DNA of 64,000 nt from Euborellia annulipes (Eukaryota; Arthropoda; Insecta; Dermaptera; Anisolabididae), in the NCBI GenBank assembly GCA_023213315.1, contig JAKCPI010024840.1, positions 124,001-188,000 on the forward strand, read 5' to 3'. Of the stretch, positions 49,843 through 61,852 are shown piece after piece. The translations under genes and the position numbers were made by a program. Below the pieces are notes generated by a model, which saw nothing but the letters and a program-made list of their open reading frames with translations, was not told the DNA's origin and did no database searches. The first letter of the stretch is position 1; every line of letters starts with the position of its first letter.

Positions 49843-50924
49843 TGGTTGGCCAAAACTCTGAAAATAAAAATTAATTGAATTAAAATAATGTTTTAATATA
49901 AACCTATATATATATATATACACTCAACCTTAAACAAGAGTTGCTGTGACATCCTGATTCCTTCAATCAATTAAAAATAAAACGTTCATTATCGAAATAT
50001 TTTTTTCTCGTTCTTTGTCAAAAACATATATTAAAAATTATAATTTTTTTGGTCTCGGCAGATATCCTTCTCCTTCCCTCAGAATATATAATCTACCTAA
50101 TTTTCAAAAATGACAGTCTCTATAAGAAATAAAATGTGATAGAAATTAGCATATCATAATAAATTTTATCCTTAAGCTAATAAATTATATCAATTAAACA
50201 TTTTCACACTTAATAAAAAAATAATGTATTTTTTTTTTTAAGTTAAATTTGCAAGGTTAAAGCTTTCCTAGAATTAGGCCAGTAATTCTTCAAGTGTAAA
50301 AGAGCATCTTCATTTCCGGTCATCATCTATCTCTCCAGGCATAAAGCCACTTTCCATTTGAAGGGAAACAGATATTTTCTTATGTGCTAAAAAATAAACT
50401 TCATTGTTTTTTTTTGTTTTTTTTTAATACTAATGCTAATGTCCCCTGGGCATACGATTAAAAGTTTGGCCCGAGACACCTGTTACTTTCTGCTCTGCTT
50501 GATTACGGCACGGCTGAACCTAGCAAGAGAGAGAAAGAGAAGTACTCAGAAAAAAAAACAACAACTACTCATTCGAAGAATGTAATCTAGATGCTTTGGA
50601 GCAATACCCAAAACGACTACATCTCTAGAATGGTCCAGATGTTCCTCCTCTCTTAGTGCAACTTCACCTCTTCAAATGACACTTTAATGTCACTCCTCAC
50701 CCAATGGGGTTTCTCTTCCATCAACAGCTCTTTTTTTCTATTTACTAAAACTATTCTCATAAATATAAAAAATTTTTCTTACCATAAAATAATTTTTATT
50801 TATTCAGTATTTATTTGTTTGTATTTGTTTGCAACCCAAACGACCAATTCAGTAATTTTTTGCCTCTCGATTGCTTAAGCCATTTAAAGGTTTATTATTA
50901 TATAAGCTGAAGAGAAGTTGCTGT

Positions 50925-51228
50925 TGATGTTATGGAATGAAGAGAGCAAGTAGGGGTGCAGCAAATAAAGAGAGCCTTTGGATGCCAAATGCCGAAAAGG
51001 AGACTTTTCGGGCAACATTTTTTCTGCTTTTTTGCAAGGATTTGGAAGTTTCGTGAGAGTCTATAAGATAATTCGTGCCACAACAACAATGACAACTTTG
51101 TGCCTAATTAGTTTATAAGCCTACAAGGACTGAGGATGGACGAATAAAATTTTGTCCGAAACGTCTCCTTTTCGGCTTCTCTTTATTTGCTACATCTGTA
51201 CTTGCTCTCTCTTCCATTCTGGTTGATT
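50925..51228. mobile_element. Foldback with hammerhead-like right arm
   Basis: GAGAGCAAGTAGGGGTGCAG ... GCCGAAAAGGAGAC at left is inverted as GTCTCCTTTTCGGC ... CTTGCTCTCTC at right. Confidence 0.75.
51125..51170 (+). ncRNA. Hammerhead ribozyme-like motif, well conserved
   Basis: AAGGA/TCCTT as stem I, CTGAGGA, GGAC/GTCC as stem II with an A/T-rich loop, GAAAC and GTC. All core elements are present. Confidence 0.62.
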
Positions 51229-51284
51229 ATATTTATCTCTATATAATATTTGAATAACATGCCGATGACTACCGGATGATATTC

Positions 51285-51560
51285 CACTCTTTGATTCCCC
51301 GGGGCCACCCACCCGAGGTTTCACTGCGCTTGGCATTGCTTGACTACAACGCTCTTGGTGGCTGTTGCTCTATTCCGATGTCCAATTCACTAATTGATTA
51401 AAATAGATCACTTATGTACACATGTTAATTTTTACCTGGCTCACTGTTAGAGTTTCTGTATCTTGTGCTAGGGGTCCGGGGTTCGCATCTCTACCAATCA
51501 AATGAAATAAATAGAAATAGTGTCTAAATGGCCGCCGACCCCGAAAAAGATCTTAAATTA
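51285..51560 (-). mobile_element. SINE-like repeats (families 3 and 4)
   Basis: 51,285-51,375 on minus resembles 61,570-61,690 (GCCAAGCGC, GCGCTTGGCATTGCTTG here). 51,455-51,545 on plus carries the family-3 tRNA-like head and the tail TAAATGGCCGCCGACCCCG. Confidence 0.5.
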
Positions 51561-52424
51561 AAATTAAAACAAAATAATTCCTCCGAGGATCAAACAACTC
51601 CGCTTGCCGATTTAATTAATGTAAATTTGTAAATTTTTTGTGTTCCCTTCAACACGAATACCATTTATTTTTTGTATCTTTAATTTCTATAACAACTATA
51701 GACTGTAAATTCAAATTTTGTAGCATTGATTAATTGTAATAAATAAATCTAAATGCCGAAAAGACATTTAAAGAATTTCTAGCAGGATGAAAAGGAACGA
51801 AAAATTATATAAAATATTTATTTGCCCTTCACACTATCGATTTTGTAATAATAATAATTACTATCATTGAATAAAATTAATTTCATCTTTTATTCTAGTT
51901 TAATGATGTATAAAAGGAAAAAAATCTAAAATACTTTCTTTTATAAATTTATAATGGTTTTTTCCTCATTCATAATTCTCATGATTTCATTCAGCTTTCA
52001 GCTATAATACACTTACAAGTTAGAAATTCTTTTCAACTCTTTGTCATGGCTCCTGGAATTTCCATAGTTGATTGATGCATCATTTCAATTTTACTCTTAT
52101 CTATTTCATTATATTAATGTAATTTAGTCATAGATTTGTCCGTCATGGAAAAATCTACATTAGCTTACACATTTGATATTTTTACTTTCTCTTACCTCTA
52201 TATATAATTTTTTTTTTATTTATTTATTTTCAGAATATATAAAATACAATAAAATAAATTAATTAGAGAAATCTCTCTAAAACAGCCCTGATTGACAAAA
52301 AGTTTATCTAGGATAAAAATAAAATCTGAAGAATCTTCTTATTTATGATTAGAGAATAAGATGTTTTTATATTCTCTGTGCGAGAGTAAAAATAAATCAA
52401 TATTATATATTATAGGCCTATTAT

Positions 52425-52735
52425 TATATATGTTAATATATAGTCAAAAATTCGATGTCGAGATTTTGATAGATGTACACGTTTTGGGGTCCCCTGAATC
52501 AAAAAATGTGGTTTTCGTATCATGGTCTGTGTGTCTGCCTGTGAACAAAATATCTCAAGAACGAAAAGAGCTAAGAGGTTGAAATTTTATATTTTAGTTA
52601 GGCACCTCCCTGAGGCGAAGCTTTTGAACAAAATCGGCCAAAGAGTACTAGTACTTTGAATAGTACTTGACTAGTTCTTTGACATAAAAGCAATACTTTC
52701 TCTTTATATATATTAACATATATAGGTAAGAGAAA
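52425..52735 (+). mobile_element. Double-hairpin element, 5' half
   Basis: TCGATGTCGAGATTTTGATA, CCCCTGAATC, AATCGGCCAAAGAGTACTAG. Ends at ATAGGTAAGAGAAAGTAAAA. Confidence 0.68.
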
Positions 52736-52849
52736 GTAAAAATAAATTTTTCTTTTAATTAGAAAAAACATTATTTATACATTTTCTAAAAATCGCAGGG
52801 TTGTAACCAAAAGATATAGGTCTACGTACTCCTGGTATTTTTCAGGGAT

Positions 52850-53167
52850 TTGTCTGAGCTGTTCTTAAATTGGGTTAAATTGGGTGAGGAGGTCAAACGT
52901 GGGTCAAGTCCAGCAGACGGCGACCCAGAATCCTTATCCCCTGGCCCCGACAGACTAATGTTCGCATCTCCTCTCCCTTCTTCGATTGCACATTTGACTT
53001 CAAATATAGGCTTTCACTTTTCTCGATCTCGACGTTATGTTCGTCTCTTGAGCTCCAGACTTTTTATCAATAGTACTGACTCACCTATTGAGAATTTCCT
53101 CGGCATACTCACAGACGACGTCACCTTTAAAGACTTTATCTTAGAACTAAATGACTATACAAGCTAA
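52850..53167 (+). other. Unassigned open frame in balanced-composition DNA
   Basis: A 105-codon frame (MSELFLNWVK..., PADGDPESLSPGPDRLMF, ELNDYTS stop) in DNA less AT-rich than its flanks. No start context, splice partners or homology recognised. It may be an exon or a decayed mobile-element ORF. Confidence 0.25.
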
Positions 53168-53599
53168 TGCTGGCTGGATGTAGTTGATTATAAAAATAGT
53201 TAAAAAATCTTGTTCATATACTATCACTATTATTGGCGTTGGTTTTAATATTTGGAAGATAAGACAACCCATATGATCAGTTCGTTAATAGATTCTTAGA
53301 CAGCGCTCATCTAATACGCACTTTCCAGGAAGATTAAATATTTCTTTGTTTATTACTATATGGGTATTCATGGCCCCACTAGAGGAGAGCAAAATGAAAT
53401 GCATTAATCAGTTATTCGCTCGGGTTGCCTATCTTGCAGAAAGTCAAATTGAACTATTTCCTCTTTCCCTAACGTACAAAGAGCCGGTTTGTATACTTTT
53501 AAGAATGCTAAATAATATAGGTCTATACCAGTGCCTCTTAAACTTTTTGATGATGCCCCCTTGGAATCCAAGTCAATATCTCACGGCACCGCTATTTTT

Positions 53600-54260
53600 T
53601 ACTTTCTCTTACCTATGTATATATGTAATATATATATAGAGAGAAAGTATTGGATTCATGTCAAAAATTCGATGTCGAGATTTTGATGGATCTTCACGTT
53701 TAGAGGTCCCCTGAATCCAAAAAAGTGGTTTTCGCGACATGGTATGTCTGTGTGTCTGTCTGTGTGTGTTCAATTTTAAGCATGAAGGAATTGAGCTATG
53801 AGGCTGAAATTTTATATTTAAATTAAACACCCCCCGGGAGCGTGAAAATAAGCTTTTAATCAAAATCGGCCAAAAAGTACTAGTACTTTACTGATGTACT
53901 TTTTCAGTTTTTTTCGATTTTCTCAAAATTGGCTCTAACGATTTTGATTAAAATTCAAAAATCAATTATTTTTTAGATGCTCTTTCAAATGTATATTCTC
54001 ATTTCGCTCTCAAAATTGTTTGAAGCACACTTTACTCTTGTGCTTCATAAGAAAGATAGGAGAAATGGTTGTCATGGTTACAAAATATAAATATTTTCCG
54101 ATACTTATAAATTTTGCATCTGAATTCAAATATTCCCTACTGCCGGGAACTAAATACATGTCGACACAAAAAATCTGGTGTGACAAGCACAGTACACAAC
54201 TTTCGATTACCGAAGGTAAGAGAAAGTTGTGTGCTGTGCGCCAGTCACACCAGATTTTTT
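53600..54260 (+). mobile_element. Double-hairpin element, complete copy A (661 bp)
   Basis: The 5' end is a hairpin (TACTTTCTCT ... AGAGAGAAAGTA). The middle has short CTGTGTGT repeats and CACCCCCCGGGAGCG. The 3' end is an 85-bp hairpin formed by AAATCTGGTGTGACAAGCAC and its inverse around CGATTACCGAAGG. No coding potential, and followed directly by copy B. Confidence 0.85.
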
Positions 54261-54921
54261 TACTTTCTCTTACCTATGTATATATGTAATTTATATATAG
54301 AGAGAAAGTATTGGATTCATGTCAAAAATTCGATGTCGAGATTTTGATGGATCTTCACGTTTAGAGGTCCCCTGAATCCAAAAAAGTGGTTTTCGCGACA
54401 TGGTATGTCTGTGTGTCTGTCTGTGTGTGTTCAATTTTAAGCATGAAGGAATTGAGCTATGAGGCTGAAATTTTATATTTAAATTAAACACCCCCCGGGA
54501 GCGTGAAAATAAGCTTTTAATCAAAATCGGCCAAAAAGTACTAGTACTTTACTGATGTACTTTTTCAGTTTTTTTCGATTTTCTCAAAATTGGCTCTAAC
54601 GATTTTGATTAAAATTCAAAAATCAATTATTTTTTAGATGCTCTTTCAAATGTATATTCTCATTTCGCTCTCAAAATTGTTTGAAGCACACTTTACTCTT
54701 GTATCTCATAGGAAGAATAGGAGAAATGGTTGCCATGGTAACAAAATATAAATTGTTTTTCTGTTTATAAATTTTACATCTTGAATTCTAATGTTCCGTA
54801 CTGCCGGGAACTAAATATATGTCGACACGAAAAATCTGGTGTGACAAGCACAGAACACAACTTTCGATTACCGAAGGTAAGAGAAAGTTGTGTGCTGTGC
54901 GACAGTCACACCAGATTTTTT
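54261..54921 (+). mobile_element. Double-hairpin element, complete copy B (661 bp)
   Basis: Head-to-tail with copy A with no spacer, the 3' hairpin T-run running straight into TACTTTCTCTTACC. The first 440 bp are nearly identical to copy A, while the last 200 differ more. Confidence 0.85.
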
Positions 54922-55281
54922 TTTTTTTAAATTTACATTGGCTAAAAACTATTTATAATTTTGAATTTCGTATAGACATACACTTACTAGTTAATGCATT
55001 AATACTGTTAACAGGAAAAACGTGAAAAAAAATAAATGGGGTTATTATGTTGTATGTAATGAGTGTATGCAACCACATAACTTAGACTCTAAGTTATAAG
55101 AAATTGCGACTGGTATATACTATGTTTGGGAAAGAGAAAATTGTTTTATTTTACTTTTTGGAAGATAGGTAATCCAAATTGCTCATTAGTGCATTTATTT
55201 TGCTTCTCTAGAGTGGACAATGCATGCGCAGTTATTAAAACATGTAGTAACGTTATATATGTATTTGATTATACAAATTTT

Positions 55282-55965
55282 TACTTTCTCTTACCTATGT
55301 ATATATGTAATATATATATAGAGAGAAAGTATTGGATTCATGTCAAAAATTCGATGTCGAGATTTTGATGGATCTTCACGTTTTGAGGTCCCCTGAATCC
55401 AAAAAGTGGTTTTCGCGACATGGTCTGTCTGTGTGTGGGTGGGTGGGTGGGTGGGTGGGTGGGTGGGTGTGTGTCAAATTTTAAGCATGAAGGAATTGAG
55501 CTATGAGGCTGAAATTTTATATTTAAGTTAAACACCCCCCGGGACCGGAAAAATAAGCTTTTAATTAAAATCGGCCAAAGAGTACTAGTACTTTACTGAT
55601 GTACTTTTTCAGTTTTTTTCGATTTTCTCAAAATTCGCTCTAACGATTTTGATTAAAATTCAAAAATCAATTATTTTTTAGATGCTCTTTCAAATGTATA
55701 TTCTCGTTTTGCCCACAAAATTGTTTGAAGCACACTTTACTCTTGTGCTTCATAGGAAAGATAGGAGAAATGGTTGCCATGGTAACAAAATATAAATATT
55801 TTCCCATACTTATAAATTTTACATCTGAATTCAAATATTCCCTACTGCCGGGAACTAAATACATGTCGACACAAAAAATCTGGTGAGACAAGCACAGTGC
55901 ACAACTTTCGATTACCGAAGGTAAGAGAAAGTTGTGTGCTGTGCGCCAGTCACACCAGATTTTTT
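55282..55965 (+). mobile_element. Double-hairpin element, copy C (684 bp)
   Basis: As copies A and B, with an expanded (GTGG)n tract at about 55,435-55,470 in place of the CTGTGTGT repeat. Confidence 0.85.
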
Positions 55966-56205
55966 ATTATATTTTGTTAAAAGTTTTTTTTTGGGGGAGA
56001 TAGTCTTACAAGGGGACGGCCAAGTGAGTATATCACGGATTCGTTTGAAAAAAATTGAGGTTATACTTTGAGCCAAAAAAATGTTCACGTGTTTCGGCGT
56101 TTTACTCCATAGAGCCCCGATTGGCCAAAAAAATAAATAAATACCGAAACAATTTGCGCGCTTTCAAGTAGTTTCTATTTGAAACATTACGTAACAGTCA
56201 GCTGT

Positions 56206-56285
56206 GGCTAGGTTGGTAGCGTAGCCGACTGGTAAGTATGTGGTCCCGGGTTCGATCGACGGGAGTTTGCATTTTTTTTTTTTTA
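56206..56285 (+). mobile_element. tRNA-like sequence (SINE head or tRNA pseudogene)
   Basis: TGGCTAGGTTGGTAGCG (box A-like) and CCCGGGTTCGATCGACGGG (box B-like), followed by a T-run. The acceptor arms do not pair convincingly. Confidence 0.5.
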
Positions 56286-56554
56286 ATCTTTTTTATGTTA
56301 TTGTAACAAACAATATATTTAAAACTGTTTCATATTATTTTTTTTCATATTTTATTATTTTTTTTTTTGGTAACTGTTAATTAAATTTTAAAATTTTTTT
56401 TTAAATATCCTTATAAACTGCGCTAATTGTCGCCTACTTATTTGTTTTGCATGTTTTTATGACTTATATATATCACCCTACTTCGTGTGGGGGTAAGTGT
56501 ACAAGTAAATTAAAAAAGTAAGTTATCTATATTCGCTTGACTGTACCTAATTTT

Positions 56555-57250
56555 TACTTTCTCTTACCTATGTATATATGTAATATATATATAGAGAGAA
56601 AGTATTGGATTCATGTCAAAAATTCGATGTCGAGATTTTGATGGATCTTCACGTTTTGAGGTCCCCTGAATCCAAAAAAGTGGTTTTCGCGACATGGTCT
56701 GTCTGTGTGTGTGTGGGTGGGTGGGTGGGTGGGTGGGTGGGTGTGTGTGTGTGTGTGTGTTCAATTTTAAGCATGAAGGAATTGAGCTAGGAGGTTGAAA
56801 TTTTATATTTAAGTTAAACACCCCCGGGACCGGAAAAATAAGCTTTTAATCAAAATCGGCCAAAGAGTACTAGTACTTTACTGATGTACTTTTTCAGTTT
56901 TTTTCGATTTTCTCAAAATTCGCTCTAACGATTTTGATTAAAATTCAAAAATCAATTATTTTTTAGATACTCTTTCAAATGTATATTCTCGTTTTGCCCT
57001 CAAAATTGTTTGAAGCACACTTTACTCTTGTACTTCATAGAAAAGATAGGAGAAATGGTTGCCATGGTAACAAAATATAAATATTTTCCCATACTTATAA
57101 ATTTTACATCTGAATTCAAATATTCCCTACTGCCGGGAACTAAATACATGTCGACACAAAAAATCTGGTGTGACAAGCACAGTACACAACTTTCGATTAC
57201 CGAAGGTAAGAGAAAGTTGTGTGCTGTGCGACAGTCACACCAGATTTTTT
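56555..57250 (+). mobile_element. Double-hairpin element, copy D (696 bp)
   Basis: Same ends as A-C, with (GTGG)n plus (GT)n at about 56,706-56,760. Confidence 0.85.
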
Positions 57251-57269
57251 TTTTCAATTGTTAATAATT

Positions 57270-57625
57270 AAACAAAAAATGAATTTATGAGATATTAAAA
57301 ATACTAGTTCATAAGTTTTAATAATTTATTAAAAATTAATATTTTTGATTAATTTAAAAAAGAAAATGCAGGTTATTAAAGAAAATCATCTTTCTTCCGG
57401 AACGTTTCGGCTATGATCCATCATCAGCCCTTCAAGAATATATTTATATTATTAACATACAAAATAGACTTTCTTTAGTAAAACAGCCATAACTTGTTTT
57501 ATATACTGTATACAAAACATTTTGAATACTTAACAACTAAAGTTTGCAAAATCACTCCTGAAGATAATACAAATATTAATTTTTAATAAATCATTAAAAC
57601 TTATGATCTAGTGTTTTTAATTTCA
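57270..57625. mobile_element. Foldback with hammerhead-like core
   Basis: ATACTAGTTCATAAGTTTTA at left is inverted as TTAAAACTTATGATCTAGTG at 57,593. The left interior holds the motif at 57,395-57,440. Confidence 0.65.
57395..57440 (-). ncRNA. Hammerhead ribozyme-like motif
   Basis: Minus strand: CTGATGA, stem II GG/CC, CCGAAAC and GTT. Stem I is short. Confidence 0.5.
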
Positions 57626-58554
57626 CCTAAATAAATTAATTCATTTACGAATAATTTTATAAGAATTTAATTAATAACAACAAAACTTATGATCTTCATT
57701 TACTACTCATGTATATAACCTTTTCCTTAAGCTAGACCTTGCGCAACTTCACCTTGAACAATGTTTGGCATTCCTTGCGTGGGAATTATTCATCAGCAAA
57801 TTTTCAAATTTTATTTTCAAACTACGCCATTTACTACTAAAAAAAAATTTGGCAACTGTAACTGTGTAGGTAAAAAATAGTAATAATAAATATGAAAATA
57901 TACAAGCCATCGATTGTATTTGTTCATTTAGAAAATCCTATTTTTATTATTTTAACCTCTTTATTTTCTTGACATACTTATTCAGAGATTTTTAATATCA
58001 TATATATGAGAATTCTTTGTCCATTGTCTATTTATTTATTCTTATCTACAGTAGTACAATACATTGTTTAGTCTAAACACCGGAAAATTCTAAATATATA
58101 ATTAAAGTATTTTTCTATGATTATATCATATTAAAATAGGCTAAATGTAAAAAAAGGGAGACGGACAATTTTTTTTCCCTCTATTTAATATAGCTTTATT
58201 ATATGCACCAATACATTTTTTTTTTATAAAAGGAGTTTTTTTATTTTTTTTGTTATCGTAGGTCAGTTATATCATTTTTAAAATATTGAATTTCCTATAT
58301 TTAATAACCAGACTATTTGATAAATTTTCTATTTCCTGATGATGCTTCGCACTCAGTTTTTTTTTTCTTGATGATATCAAAAATTTTTGGATTTATTGAT
58401 TCAGGACGAACGGGGTGGGGTGGTTCGTATTTAAATCTAACGAGCTAATAATACCTATCAGTTTTGAAGGAGAATAACTAATTTTGATTGTTTGTCAACA
58501 CCTGTCAGTCACGGGGGGGGGGGAGGTTCAGAAGGGCTTGAAATTAATTTGTTA

Positions 58555-58990
58555 AAATTAAATAAAAGCAACTTGTGTTTTCTTTCTTGGACAAAAAGTG
58601 ACAGGTAGTATGTCGTGGTATAATTATTAAAAATCAATAAATTTTCAATAATATTTATTTTTGGTTTACAGGTGCGCTATCATGTTTCGGCCACCATGAG
58701 AATATGCATGAGACCACCACCCAGAATAATCATTAATTTAAATCATAAAAAATATAGAAATAATTGTTAAAACATATAAATTACACCTCAAGACCTTTTG
58801 TTATGTGGATGAATTTTTGGTTCTGATGATAGCTCTCATGGTGGCCGAAACATGATAGCGCACCTGTAAACCCAAAATAAATATTATTGAAAATTTATTG
58901 ATTTTTAATAATTATACCAGAAAAAACGACTTACTACCTGTCACTTTTTGTCCAAGAAAGAAAACACAAGTTGCTTTTATTTAATTATAT
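58555..58990. mobile_element. Foldback with hammerhead-like cores
   Basis: AAATAAAAGCAACTTGTGTT ... GTTTACAGGTGCGCTATCAT inverted at 58,845-58,985. Right arm: CTGATGATAG ... GGCCGAAACATG. Confidence 0.78.
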
Positions 58991-59088
58991 TAATTTGGAC
59001 TGCATCCACCATTTCATTAAATTAATTTGTTATATTGATGAGTAGAGACCAGCGCCTGTTTATCCACCACATAGCCTACACCTTTTTA

Positions 59089-59375
59089 TGCAATATTTGC
59101 AAATATTTCGGGTTGCTAAACGCCACCCATCATCAGTGCAGATACTATAACTATAAAGATAATGAAATTCAATTAAAAATGCACTTTAAATACAAAAATA
59201 TTTACATAATTCAACTTATATAGTTTTGGTAGTCGAATTATGTAAATATTTTTTTTTTTTTTTATTTTTGTATTTAAATTGCATTTTTAATTGAATTTCA
59301 TTTTCTTTGTATAGTATAAATATCTGCACTGATGATGGGTGGCGTTTTTGCAACTCGAAATATTTGCAAATATTG
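59089..59375. mobile_element. Foldback with hammerhead-like arms
   Basis: CAATATTTGCAAATATTTCG, then GCCACCCATCATCAGTGCAG, both inverted at 59,315-59,375. The right arm has CTGATGA, a long stem II (GGGTGGC/GCAACTC) and CGAAAT. Confidence 0.72.
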
Positions 59376-59650
59376 AATATAAAGTGTATATATGGTCTTT
59401 TCTCTTATCAATTTACATATCCAGCCCAAACAATCAAATTTGTTATAATTATTAAATATTTTTTATTAGAATAACGCCGGAGTTTGTAAGAGGATCTTAT
59501 GCAATTTTGATTGGAAAGTTTAGGGCTACTACTTAATGGAAACTTGTGATAAATGTGCACACACAGTATAAAATCCTGAAAATAAAAAATATCAATATTG
59601 AATTTTATTGAAAAAGAACCTGCTACCCATTAAGGAGTAAACTTCCCAAT

Positions 59651-60317
59651 CAGGACCTTTCCTAACCTTTTTGGCGCCCCCTGGGGAAAAAATTTGGCGA
59701 CCCCCTCCCCTTCTCCTTACCCAATCTGCACTCAATGATTGTTTCATTTGAAGGCACAAAATGTACTTGTTTTTTTTTTTTTCTTTTAAAAAAACCCCCC
59801 CTCTTTCTCCCTTCCCCCCCCCCACCCCCCCACCCCCTCCCCCCCCCTTTTTTGGCCATGTAGGACTTGTAAGATATCTACTATCACCTTTATTTATTTA
59901 TTATAAATATATGGGTTCGGGGTTCCTATTTAGCCCCTTTGGTGCCCAATTGGTTTAAAAAAACCCTCAGGTCTCCCCCGGGCCCGAGCCCCGACCCGTA
60001 GGCGAGGAGGCAGGCACACCACAAACCCCACCCCCCCCCGCGCCCCTAGTTTGTTTGTTAAAATATAGAAAAATAAATCAAAATTTAACGTAAATGTACT
60101 TCTAAATTAGGCACCTAATAATTACTTGACTGGCAATTTATTAAAAATTAAACTGTAAAGCAAATCAAAGTATTATTGTTGTAGTAAGTAGTATTATATG
60201 GTTTATTCGATTTTGACAGTGATTTTTTAAATATCATTTTTATCTCTTCCTCCCCTTCCCCCTGATTTTGCCGCTCCATCCACGTGCACATTCTGTCCCC
60301 CGTACGGAAAGGCCCTG
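59651..60317. mobile_element. hAT-type element, 667 bp, 8-bp TSD
   Basis: Ends CAGGACCTTTCC and GGAAAGGCCCTG are inverted (one mismatch), flanked by TTCCCAAT (59643-59650) and TTTCCAAT (60318-60325). The interior is rich in C-runs. Short open frames are homopolymer artefacts. Confidence 0.7.
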
Positions 60318-60329
60318 TTTCCAATTAAT

Positions 60330-61430
60330 ATTTTTTTATTAGTTTCTTCGGCCTTATGAACTTTAAACAATACTTATTTATATATTTATTATTACGAAAG
60401 ATGTGATCCTGGAATAAGTGTTGATATCACCAAGAGCCAGAAAAAGGACCTTTCAAATATAAAATGTATCGTCTCACGTTTTTATATTTCCGTGCAATAT
60501 CTTCTTATTTATCCGTAGTTATTTTATAAATATTTAAAATTTTTGAACACTTATTATGATGATGAAGAAAGATTGTCCTTCAAATTTATTTGTGCTTCTT
60601 TTCTGTTGCACTCAAGGCCAGTTTGATTATTTTAAAAAGTGATCATACATATTTATTACTGTCATTATAGTGGGACTTCTCGATTATAAATTAAAAAAAA
60701 GTGGATTGGATGGCTTGAAGGGGTTGATATATAAATATATATACTAATGCAACCACTTGAGCAATCTGAGTGCTGGTCTTTGTGCTCCACCTCTTCTCTT
60801 TCTTTGGATGCTGGGAATTTTAGAGATTAGCTCTTGAGAGCATTTATTTATCTGACTTTCTTTTGAGAGTCTGGTGCTTATCACTCGCGTGACAAAAACC
60901 GTTCCGAATTTGACCTGACAATTAAGTCATTAGGCTTCTAATGTGTTATAACGTTAGAACAAAATAGAATTATGAAATATTTCACACTCAATGAATGTTC
61001 GCATATATTTCATTTATTTACTTGAAATTGAGATAATTATGTGAATTCATTCATTCCATTTTATATTTTTATATAATTATAAAACACGTCTACCCATTCT
61101 CAGATGTTCGTAAGTTGAAGTTCATCCCTAGCTAATAATAATTTAGATAAAGATCGAAATTAGTTCCTTTTAGCCTGATGTACTGCAATCTGCTCAAAAA
61201 TTAATTAATTTTCTTTAGGTTTTCTGTCCTGAATTTGGAAGGACATCATGTATAAGATACTTTTAGGCTTAGTTTTGATTTATTCTTCGTTTTTACTATC
61301 TTCCGGATAAAATCTTCTTTATTACATCTATCAATCTGTTGTCAATTTCCTCCACCAACGGTCCTTTTCTATCTCTAATACTTCTCCAAACTTTTGACAT
61401 TTCCTTGTGAGTCTTTCAATCCTCCTTTCT
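60330..61430. other. Unassigned DNA, no gene seen
   Basis: Mixed AT-rich sequence without clear repeats or open frames. Confidence 0.4.
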
Positions 61431-61439
61431 TTAAACATC

Positions 61440-61800
61440 TTAAAGTCGGGGACCGCGGCCCCCAAGGGGGCCATGGATTACCCGGGGCCGCGGAGTATCG
61501 TAAATGTAACAAATAAATTATTATTGTTAAATAAGTTTAAATAGTTGGATTATAATTATAAAATTTCGATAATATATTGAAATATTTAAATGCCTGGGGA
61601 CCTGGCAACGGAGAAGAGCAACAAACACCTCAATCGTTGCGCTTAAGTGATGCCAAGCGCTGCGAAAGCTCGGGATTGGTGACCCCGAGCAATCAGCTGT
61701 GGAACGTCCCCGGTAGCCATCGATATTATGTATTTTAAAAAATATATTAACAAATAAGCCCCTAAATGGCCTCTGTAGCCGAAAATCAAGACAGAGATCA
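61440..61800 (+). mobile_element. SINE-like repeat, family 4
   Basis: 61,570-61,690 (GGCAACGGAGAAGAGCAAC, AAGTGATGCCAAGCGCTGCG) occurs inverted at 62,940-63,045. The tail AAATGGCCTCTGTAGCCGAAA resembles the tail of family 1. A GC patch at 61,448-61,495 precedes it. Confidence 0.5.
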
Positions 61801-61812
61801 AGAAAACAAATT

Positions 61813-61852
61813 TACCCTGAAGAAAGAGATGTTTGGACTCCGAAACGTCGAC
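61813..61852 (+). ncRNA. Hammerhead ribozyme-like motif
   Basis: CTGAAGA, stem II GAG/CTC, GAAAC and GTC. Followed by GGAAGGAGATAATCC and an inverse GGCTTG...ATCTCC. Confidence 0.5.

Noticed and set aside
53609..57264. Several 70-90 codon frames repeated four times
   Set aside because: They track copies of a noncoding double-hairpin element, change length with its microsatellite, and occur on both strands.
59662..59958. Gly-rich and Pro-rich frames on both strands
   Set aside because: Generated by G/C homopolymers inside a hAT-type element.
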